The notes: generated by a model from the sequence alone, not told the origin. DNA of 64,000 bases from Clostridiales bacterium (GCA_029010495.1 JAQXKO010000011.1:55880-119879); one strand, 5' to 3'. Shown: positions 8,842-17,491, numbered from the stretch's first letter. Numbers and translations: made by a program.

Positions 8842-9930
8842 ATGAAATATACAATTGACAGATTATCAGGTCCTGCCTACCTTCAGATTTATAAATATCT
8901 GAGAAATGATATTATTGAAGGAATATATCCATACGACAGCAAACTCCCCTCTAAAAGAATGCTTGCAGCGGAGCTTGGCGTCAGTACCATTACGATTGAA
9001 CATGCCTATGAGCTTCTTTGCGACGAGGGCTATGCCAAATCAAAAGAACGCAGCGGATATGTGGTTATATTCCGTCCGACAGACGGTTTTGCAGTACCTG
9101 TAACAACAAAAAATCACATTCAGACCGAATACGGCTCACCTGATAATTCAGGAATGTCTGCATCGATTCTAAGTAAAACAATAAGACGTGTCCTGAATGA
9201 TTACCGGGAGGTTATGCTTGAAAAATCCCCAAATACGGGCTGCGTTAAGCTTCGTGAGGCTATCCGCGCTTACCTTGCCAGAAACCGTGGAATTCATGTG
9301 AATCCGGAACAGATAGTAATAGGCTCAGGTGCCGAATACTTATACGGATTGATAATTGATCTGCTTGGCAGGGACAAGACCTATGCCATAGAAAATCCCT
9401 GCTATGATAAGCTTGAAAAAATTTATTGTCTGTCAGGCGTAACTTATGAAAAGCTTCCCCTGGCCGAGGATGGTATCGAAAGCATGGCCTTAAGCTCAAC
9501 CGGGGCAGATATTCTCCACACCACGCCATATTGCAGCTATCCGAGCGGTATTACCGCTTCAGCCTCAAAAAGACATGAATATATAAGATGGGCTTCAAAA
9601 AATAACCGTATTATTATCGAATCTGATTATGGCTCGGAATTCTTTGTTTCCTCCCAGCCGATGGAAACGCTTTTCGTCCTGTCTGAAAATGACAATATTA
9701 TTTATCTAAATACATTTTCAAAGACTATTTCACCGTCGATGCGTATCGGATATATGGTTCTGCCTCAAAGACTTGTAGCTCCGTTTCAGAAAAAGCTTGG
9801 CTTTTATTCCTGCTCTGTGCCGACAATCGAACAGTATCTGCTCACGGAGCTTCTTGACAACGGTGATTTCGAACGTCATATTAACAGAGTCAGACGAAAT
9901 ATGAGAAGAGAACTTGATGACGAAAAATAA
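8842..9930 (+). CDS. MocR/PdxR-type GntR regulator fused to an aminotransferase-like domain, short C-terminus
   Basis: Transcription factor joining an N-terminal GntR winged-helix domain (about residues 8-75; PSKRMLAAELGVSTITIEHAYELL is the helix-turn-helix region) to a fold-type I aminotransferase-like domain that binds PLP. PLP-contact signatures: TPYCSYPSG, the Asp in ESDYGSEF, and the Schiff-base lysine in TFSKTISPSMRIGY (Lys294). Family members are usually ~450-500 aa, but this one stops at 362 aa in the segment HINRVRRNMRREL, where others continue for about 80-100 residues. No continuation is visible in other frames before the terminator-like hairpin. It may be a naturally shortened or decaying regulator. 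Target unknown. Confidence 0.85.
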   Translation: MKYTIDRLSGPAYLQIYKYLRNDIIEGIYPYDSKLPSKRMLAAELGVSTITIEHAYELLCDEGYAKSKERSGYVVIFRPTDGFAVPVTTKNHIQTEYGSPDNSGMSASILSKTIRRVLNDYREVMLEKSPNTGCVKLREAIRAYLARNRGIHVNPEQIVIGSGAEYLYGLIIDLLGRDKTYAIENPCYDKLEKIYCLSGVTYEKLPLAEDGIESMALSSTGADILHTTPYCSYPSGITASASKRHEYIRWASKNNRIIIESDYGSEFFVSSQPMETLFVLSENDNIIYLNTFSKTISPSMRIGYMVLPQRLVAPFQKKLGFYSCSVPTIEQYLLTELLDNGDFERHINRVRRNMRRELDDEK

Positions 9931-9978
9931 CAATTATATTAAGCATAAAACGAACTTAAGTCTGATATTCATTTATAA

Positions 9979-10025
9979 AAAACGGTACGACCGCGAAACC
10001 TGCGATTGTACCGTTTTGTTTGTTT
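9979..10025 (+). terminator. Terminator after the MocR-type gene
   Basis: AAAACGGTAC (9979-9988) pairs with GTACCGTTTT (10008-10017), with partial pairing inside and a T-rich tail. It may also serve the convergent M23 gene. Confidence 0.75.
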
Positions 10026-10073
10026 TATAATTTTCTTCCTGCAGTTACAATGATTTCCTGCTTTTAACGGGCT

Positions 10074-10829
10074 TTATGATTCCCTGCTTCTTACAAGACT
10101 GTCAGGATTAATGCTTTCATCACCCTTGTGAACACTGAAATAAAGGTGTGAGCCCTCCTTCGAATAATATTTCGACGGCTCGCCAACATTGCCTACAAGA
10201 TTTCCCTCCTTAATGAGGTCACCCTTTGACACATCAGCTGACTTAAGCTGACCATAGGTAAATACATAATCACCTGCCTGAACATCAACACATTTTCCGT
10301 GTCTTATATCTTCATAGACATTTGTTACGATGCCGTCACAGCAGGCAACAACGGAGCTGCCCACATTCGCCTGTAAAAGCACGCCGTCATTTACCATATA
10401 CTGACATAATGTCTTATTATAGATGGTATGATCCATGCTGTACTTCATAAGTACCTTTCCGTTTACGGGCATCACTATTCCTTTTTCCCTGTTAAAGTCG
10501 ACTTTTCTTGCGGGTTCCTTAGTCGGCTGCTTATTTTCATTATCCTTATTTTCGTTAACTTCTGTATTGGAGCTCGATACATTTGCATCGTTTTCTTTAC
10601 TCTTATCATCATCTGATAAAGCAGGTGTCGGTGTAGCCTTAAAAATGTCAGAACCGTCTGCCACATTTTTAATATCCTCTCCCGGATTTTTTTCAAGCTT
10701 ATTTTTATTTGTTGCCGAAGTAATGCCTGCAATCAAGAGCGCATAAACTGCCAGAAGACATGCACAAATCGAAAGATATACCTTCTTGTTGCCGGCAATA
10801 AGATTACTAAGTGAATTCTTACGCTTCAT
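10074..10829 (-). CDS. SpoIIQ-like degenerate M23 (LytM) domain membrane protein
   Basis: 251-aa protein with a short basic N-terminus, one membrane segment (about residues 18-38), a Ser/Asn/Lys/Glu-rich linker (about 45-110), and an extracytoplasmic M23/LytM domain. The fold is clear (GIVTNV, HGKCVDVQAG, VSKGDLIKEGNLVG, SHLYFSVHKG), but active-site residues are lost. HxGxD is NDGVL, YAHL is YGQL, and HLHF is HLYF. This matches SpoIIQ-type proteins, which bridge the forespore membrane to mother-cell SpoIIIAH. A sigma-F/G-like promoter lies upstream. The start at 10829 was chosen over one 8 codons earlier because GGAGG lies between them. The name SpoIIQ is an inference. Confidence 0.75.
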   Translation of the reverse strand: MKRKNSLSNLIAGNKKVYLSICACLLAVYALLIAGITSATNKNKLEKNPGEDIKNVADGSDIFKATPTPALSDDDKSKENDANVSSSNTEVNENKDNENKQPTKEPARKVDFNREKGIVMPVNGKVLMKYSMDHTIYNKTLCQYMVNDGVLLQANVGSSVVACCDGIVTNVYEDIRHGKCVDVQAGDYVFTYGQLKSADVSKGDLIKEGNLVGNVGEPSKYYSKEGSHLYFSVHKGDESINPDSLVRSRES

Positions 10830-10876
10830 ATTATTAATTTGCCTCCGTTTCATACCACTGTACTGGTTATAGGCTT

Positions 10877-10905
10877 ATTTTAACCGCTTTTTTTATGAGT
10901 TATAC
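10877..10905 (-). promoter_or_regulatory. Sigma-F/sigma-G-like sporulation promoter
   Basis: On the minus strand GTATA (10901-10905) is followed after 15 nt by GGTTAAAAT (10877-10885). This fits the forespore consensus GYWTA and GGnnAnAnT known from Bacillus. No vegetative promoter of similar quality is seen before this gene. Confidence 0.5.
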
Positions 10906-10952
10906 ATGAATATTTAATCAAATTTATGAATTTGCCGATTAATAAGCATAAT

Positions 10953-10981
10953 TTGACATATCAGAAAAAACAATATAAAAT
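10953..10981 (+). promoter_or_regulatory. Promoter of the DUF1934 gene
   Basis: Perfect -35 TTGACA (10953-10958), 17-nt spacer, TAAAAT (10976-10981), 45 nt before the ATG. Confidence 0.7.
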
Positions 10982-11026
10982 AGACTGGTATTTTATTGAT
11001 ATATGTTTATACGGAAAGGATTATTT

Positions 11027-11476
11027 ATGACGGATCAGGATGTATTTGTTGAGGTTACCGGTATGGGAGACCTTTCTGACAGTGAAAGGATTATCACAAA
11101 GTCTAAAGGAAAGCTTTATACAAAGGGAAGCGGACGTTATCTTGTATATTATGTGGCAGATGAAAACAATCCGAAAATATTGATACGTCATCTTCTCAAG
11201 CTTAGCGGAAGTACTCTCAGTGTAAGCAGGACTCATCCGACTGATGACGGCCTTTCTTCTAAATTTGTTCTTAAAACCGGTGAAAAAACCGACAGCGAGT
11301 ACAATACTCCGTTCGGATGTCTGAAGCTAACCTTCCATACACAGACGCTGTGTGTTTCAGAAGATGACAAATCAATAAAAATCAAAGCAGGCTACAAAAT
11401 TCTTATGAACAACGAAACCGTTTCCAAAAACAGACTTGAGGTTAGCATCATGTCGCAGGAACAGACCGCATTATAA
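11027..11476 (+). CDS. DUF1934 (YwiB-like) protein
   Basis: 149-aa protein. The start at ATG 11027 is set by AAAGGA six to seven nt upstream; an earlier in-frame ATG at 11003 lacks a site. The sequence has the small beta-barrel (calycin-like) pattern of DUF1934: alternating strands, a GKLYTKGSGRYLVYYV block, TPFG in the middle, and IKIKAGYKILMNNE near the end. B. subtilis YwiB is the known relative; its function is not established. It is monocistronic: a consensus promoter is upstream and a bidirectional terminator directly downstream. Confidence 0.85.
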   Translation: MTDQDVFVEVTGMGDLSDSERIITKSKGKLYTKGSGRYLVYYVADENNPKILIRHLLKLSGSTLSVSRTHPTDDGLSSKFVLKTGEKTDSEYNTPFGCLKLTFHTQTLCVSEDDKSIKIKAGYKILMNNETVSKNRLEVSIMSQEQTAL

Positions 11477-11480
11477 TTAA

Positions 11481-11548
11481 AAAAAGGCTCCCGAAGCAAA
11501 TCAATGTATCCTTAAAACCGGATGCATATCAAAGCCGGGAGCCTTTTT
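11481..11548. terminator. Bidirectional terminator between two convergent genes
   Basis: AAAAAGGCTCCCG (11481-11493) pairs with CGGGAGCCTTTTT (11536-11548) around a 42-nt loop. Both strands end in T-runs, so it can end the DUF1934 gene and the convergent B12-regulated gene. Confidence 0.8.
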
Positions 11549-11562
11549 ATTATTCAAAGGTT

Positions 11563-13149
11563 TTATCTGCTCTTTTTCTTACCGGTATATAATATACCAA
11601 GTGAAGAAATCATAACAAGCACATATAATATCATAACGTTATCTCCTGTCGGAGGAGGTGTGGTCTCTTTATCTTCCTCCGGAGCGGGAGTTACGGAAGG
11701 CGTAGCCTGAGAATTATCGTTCTCATCGTTTTCTGCTGCAAGGATATCATAAAGAGGAGTCTTTCCTTCCACAAAACGATAGTATGCTGCAAGAGCCATA
11801 TATGCCTGCTCTGAAGCCATTACATTTGCATTATCGCCTATATTATGGGCAAATCTGCCCTCTCCCAGATAAAAAGCGCAGAAGGCATCCATCAATGACT
11901 TTCCGTTTTTGATAAAACGGCTGTCTGATTTCGGATTGATTCCGAGAGTAGAAAGTGCGATTATAACCTGTGCTGCCGATTCGACACAAGCCGTTCCGAA
12001 GCTTGAATATGTTCCCTCTTTATCCTGGATGGCCGATAAACAGTCAACAGCTTTTTTAATCGCAGCCTCAACTTTTTTGTCAGCCTTATACGGTGCAAGT
12101 GATATAAGTGCCATAGCGGTCAGATCCGGGTCTGATACATTGCCGAAATATGCAAAGCCGCCGTCTTCAAGCTGTTGTTCCAGAATATAATTAATAAGAA
12201 GCTCTCTTGTAGTCTGTACTGAACGCGTAGCTGCTTCAGGAATTTCATATTTGCCGCAGTCAAAAGCAATAAGAGTATATATTGCTCCGTTGATGCCCTG
12301 CTTTGTAACGAAATCATAGTCGGAAAGCGCCTGCAGAAGATTGTAGCCTCCTGCATTTTTTACATCTGCTCCTGCCGCAGTCAGAGCAATAATCACACGG
12401 TCATACTCTGTAGCACTTGTTTTGGAAAGTACGCCCTCCTTTTCCCTGACAATATCCGTAAGTCTTTCAATTTGCTTTTTATAATAATCTGACGGAACCT
12501 TTGCACCTGATTTTGCCATGGCAAGTATTATCCAGTCGCTTGTCGTGAAGGATGACGTAGCGGCATTTTCTTCATAACAGCTTATCGTTTCGTTATATAT
12601 TTTCTTAAGCTCTTCATCAGATACAGGCTTTATCAGAGAAGAATCCGTATCATCTGAATAATCAGTGCCAAAATCCACACTCCAGTCATCGGTAAAATAA
12701 AAAATAATATTGTCATTGTCATTTAGAGCCTGAGTGCTTATCATTTCCGGTGCGTCTTTTCCGTTTATTTTATATAACCAGGAGGAATTCAGACCGTTAT
12801 CACCGCCTGCAAGTCCGTTTATTGATACAATACCCCATTCGTTAAATTCGGCAGAAATACCTTTTTCTGCGAGAACAATATCAAGCGCATCCTTTGCAAC
12901 CTTGTCCTTATCTAATGTTACAGCCGCATGGTCTGCCCACTTCAGAAGCTTGTCGGCAGTTTCGGTTAATGAATGAACCTCACCCTCTCCATGCTTTGTG
13001 TCGCCAAATATTGACACATATACGGTAATTGTTTCAGCGTCCTCTGCTTTAGCACTAAATCCGTTTGCTGCGGGATTTGCAGGATTGAATATTCCTGCAA
13101 CAAATGCTGCCACAAGCAAAAAAACAACTGCATTTTTTAATTTTCTCAT
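11563..13149 (-). CDS. Predicted cell-wall-anchored cobalamin-binding protein (DUF4430 + alpha/alpha repeat domain)
   Basis: 528-aa exported protein. From the N-terminus: a signal peptide (hydrophobic core about residues 8-22); a DUF4430 beta domain (about 40-135) with WGIVSINGLAGGDNG, SSWLYKINGKDA and DNIIFYFTDDW; a helical region of prenyltransferase/terpenoid-barrel-like repeats (about 165-475, with GGFAYFGNVSDPDLTAMALI and GTYSSFGTACVESAAQVIIALS); a TPSVTPAPEE linker; and a sorting signal of PPPTGD, a hydrophobic helix and KKKSR. DUF4430 plus an alpha/alpha barrel are the modules of intrinsic factor and transcobalamin, there in reverse order. The cobalamin-riboswitch-like leader supports a B12 role. 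GGAAAGGA precedes ATG 13149. B12 binding itself is inference. Confidence 0.78.
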   Translation of the reverse strand: MRKLKNAVVFLLVAAFVAGIFNPANPAANGFSAKAEDAETITVYVSIFGDTKHGEGEVHSLTETADKLLKWADHAAVTLDKDKVAKDALDIVLAEKGISAEFNEWGIVSINGLAGGDNGLNSSWLYKINGKDAPEMISTQALNDNDNIIFYFTDDWSVDFGTDYSDDTDSSLIKPVSDEELKKIYNETISCYEENAATSSFTTSDWIILAMAKSGAKVPSDYYKKQIERLTDIVREKEGVLSKTSATEYDRVIIALTAAGADVKNAGGYNLLQALSDYDFVTKQGINGAIYTLIAFDCGKYEIPEAATRSVQTTRELLINYILEQQLEDGGFAYFGNVSDPDLTAMALISLAPYKADKKVEAAIKKAVDCLSAIQDKEGTYSSFGTACVESAAQVIIALSTLGINPKSDSRFIKNGKSLMDAFCAFYLGEGRFAHNIGDNANVMASEQAYMALAAYYRFVEGKTPLYDILAAENDENDNSQATPSVTPAPEEDKETTPPPTGDNVMILYVLVMISSLGILYTGKKKSR

Positions 13150-13186
13150 ACTGTTTCCGTCCTTTCCTGTATTAATTTTACGCAAC

Positions 13187-13214
13187 AAAAAAGCTCCATA
13201 CAAAGTACGGAGCC
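13187..13214 (-). terminator. Riboswitch-linked intrinsic terminator in the leader
   Basis: On the minus strand GGCTCCGTAC-TTT-GTATGGAGC is followed by TTTTTT. It lies between the riboswitch-like element and the start codon, at the expected place for a transcription-attenuation expression platform. Confidence 0.8.
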
Positions 13215-13311
13215 AATAGCACACATCAGAATAAATACAGCGTGAACAAAAAGTTTACACTATCTTAATCAGGTGCGCTACTCCTTGTCCAAGCTTTGCA
13301 ATACCAACAAA

Positions 13312-13457
13312 ACGTGGATGTATCTGGCTGATAAAAAAGCACAAAATGAGTCCATAAGTCCCACCGGGCTTTATTTTTAAACACAGTAATGACAGTTGCT
13401 CCGGATTCAAACCGGATTTATAATTACCTACTAAGTTAACAACTTTTCGCACCACGT
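13312..13457 (-). promoter_or_regulatory. Cobalamin riboswitch
   Basis: A ~146-nt structured leader on the minus strand. The outer P1 helix is ACGTGG (plus 13452-13457) paired with CCACGT (plus 13312-13317). Between them lie cobalamin-family landmarks: AATCCGG-TTTG-AATCCGG followed by GCAACTGT, and near the 3' end a B12-box-like AGCCAGATACATCC. A perfect terminator and the DUF4430 gene follow. The landmarks are a somewhat diverged match to the family consensus as I remember it, and no covariance search was possible here. Confidence 0.78.
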
Positions 13458-13529
13458 CTGTTCTATTAAATTTTCAAGCTTTTCATATTATATAACAATG
13501 AATTATATAAATCAAGTATGTTTTAATAT

Positions 13530-15326
13530 TTACGGCAATATTTCTCTTGTACAGCTTTTAAGAAATTCCAGCTCATCACCCTCAAGATAAGGAGATATTC
13601 TTTCATAGACCGTTCTGTGATAATCATTAAGATATTTTATGTCCTCGCTGCTAAGATACTTTTTATCAACCGCTTCTATATCAAACGGAACCATTGTCAG
13701 ATTCTCAAAATAAAGGAACTGACCGTATTCATTTTCAACACCTCTTTTGCAGAGAGTAAGATTTTCGTGACGTATTCCGTATTCTCCGTCCTTATAGTAT
13801 CCCGGCTCGCATGAGGTAACCATACCCTCCCTGATTATATCAAGCTCTCTGTTATTGACGCTGCGATATACTGATATGGTATTCGGACCCTCGTGAACAT
13901 TAAGAATATGACCAACTCCATGACCTGTTCCGTGACGATACTCAAGGCCGTGCCGCCAAAGAACGGAACGGGCCAGCATATCAAGTTCCCTGCCGCCTGT
14001 ACCCTCCAAAAAGACTGCATTTATCAGCCTAAGATGAGCTGCCAGAACGACAGTAAATGCCTTTTTCTCCTCATCACTTAACGGTCCGAGAGCTACGGTT
14101 CTCGTGATATCGGTGGTCCCCGTATCATAGTGCGCTCCCGTATCCATAAGAATCAGTCCTTTGTTCTCAAGCTCACGGTTTGTATCCTGATTTGCCTGAT
14201 AATGGATTATGGCTGCATTATCCGCGTATGCCATAATAGCCGGAAATGATTCGTCAAGAAAGCCCTCCTGCTCACGTCGTAAGGCAAGAAGCTTTTCCGC
14301 TGCCGATATTTCGGTAATTTTTTCCCTGCCGACGCTTTTCTTCAGCCAATACAGAAATCTGACCATTGCCACACCGTCTTTTATATGGGCAATTCTTTCG
14401 CCTGAACATTCCGCAGCATTTTTAACGGCCTTTTTAAGATAAATCGGACTAATATCTTCTGTCAGCACCGATTTTTTCAGGCTTTCCTTTATGCGGCAAT
14501 TAGCTGTTCTGTTATCTATAAGAACACTCCTGCCCTCAAGCTGCTCCGAAAGAACAGAATAAATGTCGTCATAATCTCTTGTATTGATTTCAAGGTCCGT
14601 AAAAAATGACACATTATATTCATTTGACCTGTTAAGGTATATAGTAACCCTTTCCGAGGACGCTGATACTACAAGGAAGGATAACAGCACCGGATTGCAG
14701 AGTACATCTGCACCTCTTATATTAAGAAGCCATGCTGTTTCATCAAGTGCGGTAACTACAAAATATTCAATATTCCGGCTTCTCAGCTCACTGCAAAGCG
14801 CGGCAATCTTCTCTTCTCTGGTGCTTCCGGCATTTTTAATGCGAAGCTCGTATACATTCCTGCTTTTAAGCTCAGGCCGTGACGTCCAGACACGTGAAGC
14901 CAGATCCTCATCAGTCACGAAGGTCAGCCTTTTCCCTGCCTTCTCCGACTTATCAACAAGGGAATCGTAAAATTTTGCACTTATGCACCTTCCGTCAAAG
15001 CCTATTACCGCCCCGGACTGTGCACAGTCAACCACAAAATCAGCAACAGAAGGAACTCCCGGAAGGCCTGATTTCATAAGAATAATTCCACTGCCGTTAA
15101 GCTCACGCTCTGCCTGAAGATGATATCTGCCGTCAGTAAACAGATACGCCTCCTCCTTTACGACTACAAGGGTTCCTGCCGAGCCCGAAAAGCCTGTCAG
15201 ATATTCTCTTATCTGAAAATATTCGCCTACATACTCCGAGCCATGATAATCAGCCGTCGGAACAATGTAAATATCCGTTTTCCTTTCTGCCATCAGTTTA
15301 ATTAATGCCTCAAGCGATTCGTTCAT
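13530..15326 (-). CDS. Xaa-Pro aminopeptidase (M24B, aminopeptidase P)
   Basis: 598-aa metallopeptidase that removes an N-terminal residue before proline. The C-terminal pita-bread domain carries the five expected metal ligands: two Asp in MDTGAHYDTGTTDITR, His in HGTGHGVGH, Glu in SCEPGYY, and Glu in RHENLTL. Two creatinase-like N-terminal domains precede it (start to about residue 310), giving the ~600-aa three-domain form common in Firmicutes and eukaryotes. ATG 15326 follows GGGGTG by six nt; a GTG three codons earlier is less likely. It lies 29 nt after the DUF5718-like gene, probably in one transcript. Confidence 0.93.
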   Translation of the reverse strand: MNESLEALIKLMAERKTDIYIVPTADYHGSEYVGEYFQIREYLTGFSGSAGTLVVVKEEAYLFTDGRYHLQAERELNGSGIILMKSGLPGVPSVADFVVDCAQSGAVIGFDGRCISAKFYDSLVDKSEKAGKRLTFVTDEDLASRVWTSRPELKSRNVYELRIKNAGSTREEKIAALCSELRSRNIEYFVVTALDETAWLLNIRGADVLCNPVLLSFLVVSASSERVTIYLNRSNEYNVSFFTDLEINTRDYDDIYSVLSEQLEGRSVLIDNRTANCRIKESLKKSVLTEDISPIYLKKAVKNAAECSGERIAHIKDGVAMVRFLYWLKKSVGREKITEISAAEKLLALRREQEGFLDESFPAIMAYADNAAIIHYQANQDTNRELENKGLILMDTGAHYDTGTTDITRTVALGPLSDEEKKAFTVVLAAHLRLINAVFLEGTGGRELDMLARSVLWRHGLEYRHGTGHGVGHILNVHEGPNTISVYRSVNNRELDIIREGMVTSCEPGYYKDGEYGIRHENLTLCKRGVENEYGQFLYFENLTMVPFDIEAVDKKYLSSEDIKYLNDYHRTVYERISPYLEGDELEFLKSCTREILP

Positions 15327-15355
15327 ATATAACACCCCAATAATACAAACTCATT

Positions 15356-16198
15356 TTACATACAAATCCGCTGACAAAGCACGGAAACAGACTTATCGCT
15401 AAAATCCCTGCATTCTACAAGCTTTACGATATCTTCCCTTCCGTAGCAACTCTCGGGATAAAGAACAACAACTGCCTCGTCACCATCCTGCAAAAAATTC
15501 TTTTCCCCGTATTCCGTGTAACGTGTTGCGCCGATTGAAACCAATATCCTGTCCCTGCATCCGGACTCATTAATATATGCATTAATATGTTCTGCCGGAC
15601 CCTCATCCGGCTGATTATTAAGCTTATCAATGATCCAGTCCGTAAGCTTTTCATAAATATAGCTGTAATCTCTTACCGCACTGTCCTCACCATATGGATT
15701 AACGATTCCGTCCCTTACAAGGAAGCTTGCGATTCTGTAATCATCAAGAATACCTCCCTTACTGAAGGTATCGAGCTCAATCAGGTTATCCGAAAAGCCT
15801 TTACTGCATTTACCCCAGTTCTTCTTCTCACTGATTTTCCCGGCTCCGACCTTACGGATGGAGCAGTCATTTGATGCTCCAAAGGCAAGAGGCTTAAGGC
15901 TTACTGCCGTTTCTCCCTCCCATACCGCTTCAAATATTATAGCACACTCAGGCTCAATCTGAAGCTTAAGCTCTCCTTTCGGAAAAATAATTTTCTTTGA
16001 ATCAAAGGGAAATACCTTGAGATAATCAGGAGTCAGCGCACCGCCCTCAGGGATATATGTCGGAAATACGGCTTTGGGAGCATTTACCTCCTTTGTCACC
16101 ACATTTTTAAAATCAACTGCCTCGCCGGCCTGTTCAAGATGACCCGTAAAGTTGCCTGCCACTCCAAAGGCAGGTATTTTTCTTAAATCATATTTCAT
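15356..16198 (-). CDS. DUF5718-like / fumarylacetoacetase-fold protein
   Basis: 280-aa protein. The middle section GASNDCSIRK, followed by KNWGKCSKGF, resembles the metal-dependent FAH-family pattern NDVSARD...GKSFD, and two acidic residues in IEPECAIIFE fit the FAH ExE site. I believe it belongs to DUF5718, but this rests on overall pattern. Start at ATG 16198 after GGAGGAAATT. Substrate unknown. It precedes the Xaa-Pro aminopeptidase with a 29-nt gap, suggesting co-expression. Confidence 0.6.
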   Translation of the reverse strand: MKYDLRKIPAFGVAGNFTGHLEQAGEAVDFKNVVTKEVNAPKAVFPTYIPEGGALTPDYLKVFPFDSKKIIFPKGELKLQIEPECAIIFEAVWEGETAVSLKPLAFGASNDCSIRKVGAGKISEKKNWGKCSKGFSDNLIELDTFSKGGILDDYRIASFLVRDGIVNPYGEDSAVRDYSYIYEKLTDWIIDKLNNQPDEGPAEHINAYINESGCRDRILVSIGATRYTEYGEKNFLQDGDEAVVVLYPESCYGREDIVKLVECRDFSDKSVSVLCQRICM

Positions 16199-16271
16199 AA
16201 TTTCCTCCAAATAACTGCAGACTTAGTTTTACCATGTAATAAAAACGTATCATATAATGATTTTGCTCAGA

Positions 16272-16577
16272 CTAAATCATTTTTAATACTGCCTCACATA
16301 TATAAACTGCCACGCAGGATACTGCCGCAACGACTATAAGGCTCTTTTCCTTAAAGCCAAGAATTAATGCAACAAGAAAGCCTGCCGCAGCACTTATAAT
16401 ATTACCCGTGCTGTATAAAATGCCCGGAAACGTCATTGCCGTAAGACAGGTATAAGGTACATAATACAGAAAAGACTTCATCGTCCTGTTTTCAATCTTT
16501 TTCCTGTAAACAGTCAGCGGAAGCATTCTTATGAGGTAAGTCACCAAAGCCATTGTCATAATATAAATGTATACCAT
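16272..16577 (-). CDS. azlD: Branched-chain amino acid exporter small subunit, AzlD family
   Basis: 101-aa membrane protein with three to four hydrophobic segments and the AzlD pattern TYLIRMLPL, VPYTCLTAMTFPGILY. With AzlC it forms a two-component exporter (the AzlCD/BrnFE type, also called LIV-E). ATG 16577 overlaps the azlC stop by one base (TAATG), so the two are translationally coupled. Confidence 0.92.
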   Translation of the reverse strand: MVYIYIMTMALVTYLIRMLPLTVYRKKIENRTMKSFLYYVPYTCLTAMTFPGILYSTGNIISAAAGFLVALILGFKEKSLIVVAAVSCVAVYICEAVLKMI

Positions 16578-17395
16578 TATGCTTCCTCCTTTGTATTATT
16601 GTCAGAAGAGCTGATACCTGAAGATGCATTTTCTGATAAAGATGTCTTTTGACCGGAAGAAGCATCTCCTGACGGCTCCGTGTCATTCTCCACCGGATAT
16701 ACAACAGCTGCCAGGAAAGAGGACAGCACTGTTGCAATAACAATAGGCATACCGCTCGGAAGACATTTAAATACCGGTACATAGAACAGAATCATACTGA
16801 TAAGCATAGCCATTACTACTGCAAAAAGCACATTTTTTTCCTTTTTTGCCACCGGCAGGACAATGGCTACAAACATACCGTACAAAGCGAGTCCGAGTGC
16901 AATCTGAATGGATTTCGGAAGGAGATCGCTGGCTACGGCACCGCATATTGTTCCGAACGTCCAGGAAAGTACGGGCAGAAGCTCCAGACCGACCATATAT
17001 CTGAAGGAAAGTGTTTTCTTCCTTGCCATGGCAACAGCAAATATCTCATCAGTGTTGGCAAATGCAATTATAAGCCTTTTAGCGAAGCCGATATTGTCGG
17101 GAAGCTTTTGCGAAAGCGAAAGGCTCATAAGCGCATAGCGGAGGTTGATGATAAACTGCGTAAGAATCATCACAAGTATACTCCCGCCTGCAATTATTAT
17201 CTCAAGACCGGCAAACTGGCCGGCGCTTGTTACATTTGACAGACTGATAAGTCCTGCCACCATCGGAAGCAGACCGCCCTTTCTTGCCAGCACACCAAAG
17301 CTGAAGCTTACCGCAAAATAGCCCATTGCAATGGGTATGCCATCCTTTAGTCCCGAGCAGAATTCCGGCCCGGACAATGTATTTTTCAACTTCAT
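16577..17395 (-). CDS. azlC: Branched-chain amino acid exporter large subunit, AzlC family
   Basis: 272-aa multi-spanning membrane protein. Family signatures: GIPIAMGYFAVSFSFGVLA at the start, SLSNVTSAGQFAGL, and NLRYALMSLSLSQ. The partner AzlD follows with a one-base overlap. The protein ends with a ~45-residue hydrophilic, Ser/Asp/Glu-rich tail (DTEPSGDASSG...KEEA) that is absent from most AzlC proteins; it would be outside the membrane. The promoter is TTGCAT-17-TATAAT about 100 nt upstream. Confidence 0.93.
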   Translation of the reverse strand: MKLKNTLSGPEFCSGLKDGIPIAMGYFAVSFSFGVLARKGGLLPMVAGLISLSNVTSAGQFAGLEIIIAGGSILVMILTQFIINLRYALMSLSLSQKLPDNIGFAKRLIIAFANTDEIFAVAMARKKTLSFRYMVGLELLPVLSWTFGTICGAVASDLLPKSIQIALGLALYGMFVAIVLPVAKKEKNVLFAVVMAMLISMILFYVPVFKCLPSGMPIVIATVLSSFLAAVVYPVENDTEPSGDASSGQKTSLSENASSGISSSDNNTKEEA

Positions 17396-17491
17396 CTGTT
17401 AAACTCCTTATATGTAAAGACGTAATCACAGTCATAATAACCGGTTATACCGCCGCATTTCTGTAATCCATGTCCGGAGGACACAAATTTT

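Noticed and set aside
13255..13455. A 66-codon minus-strand open frame in the leader of the DUF4430 gene
   Set aside because: It coincides with the structured riboswitch and P1 helix and has no protein-like sequence pattern.
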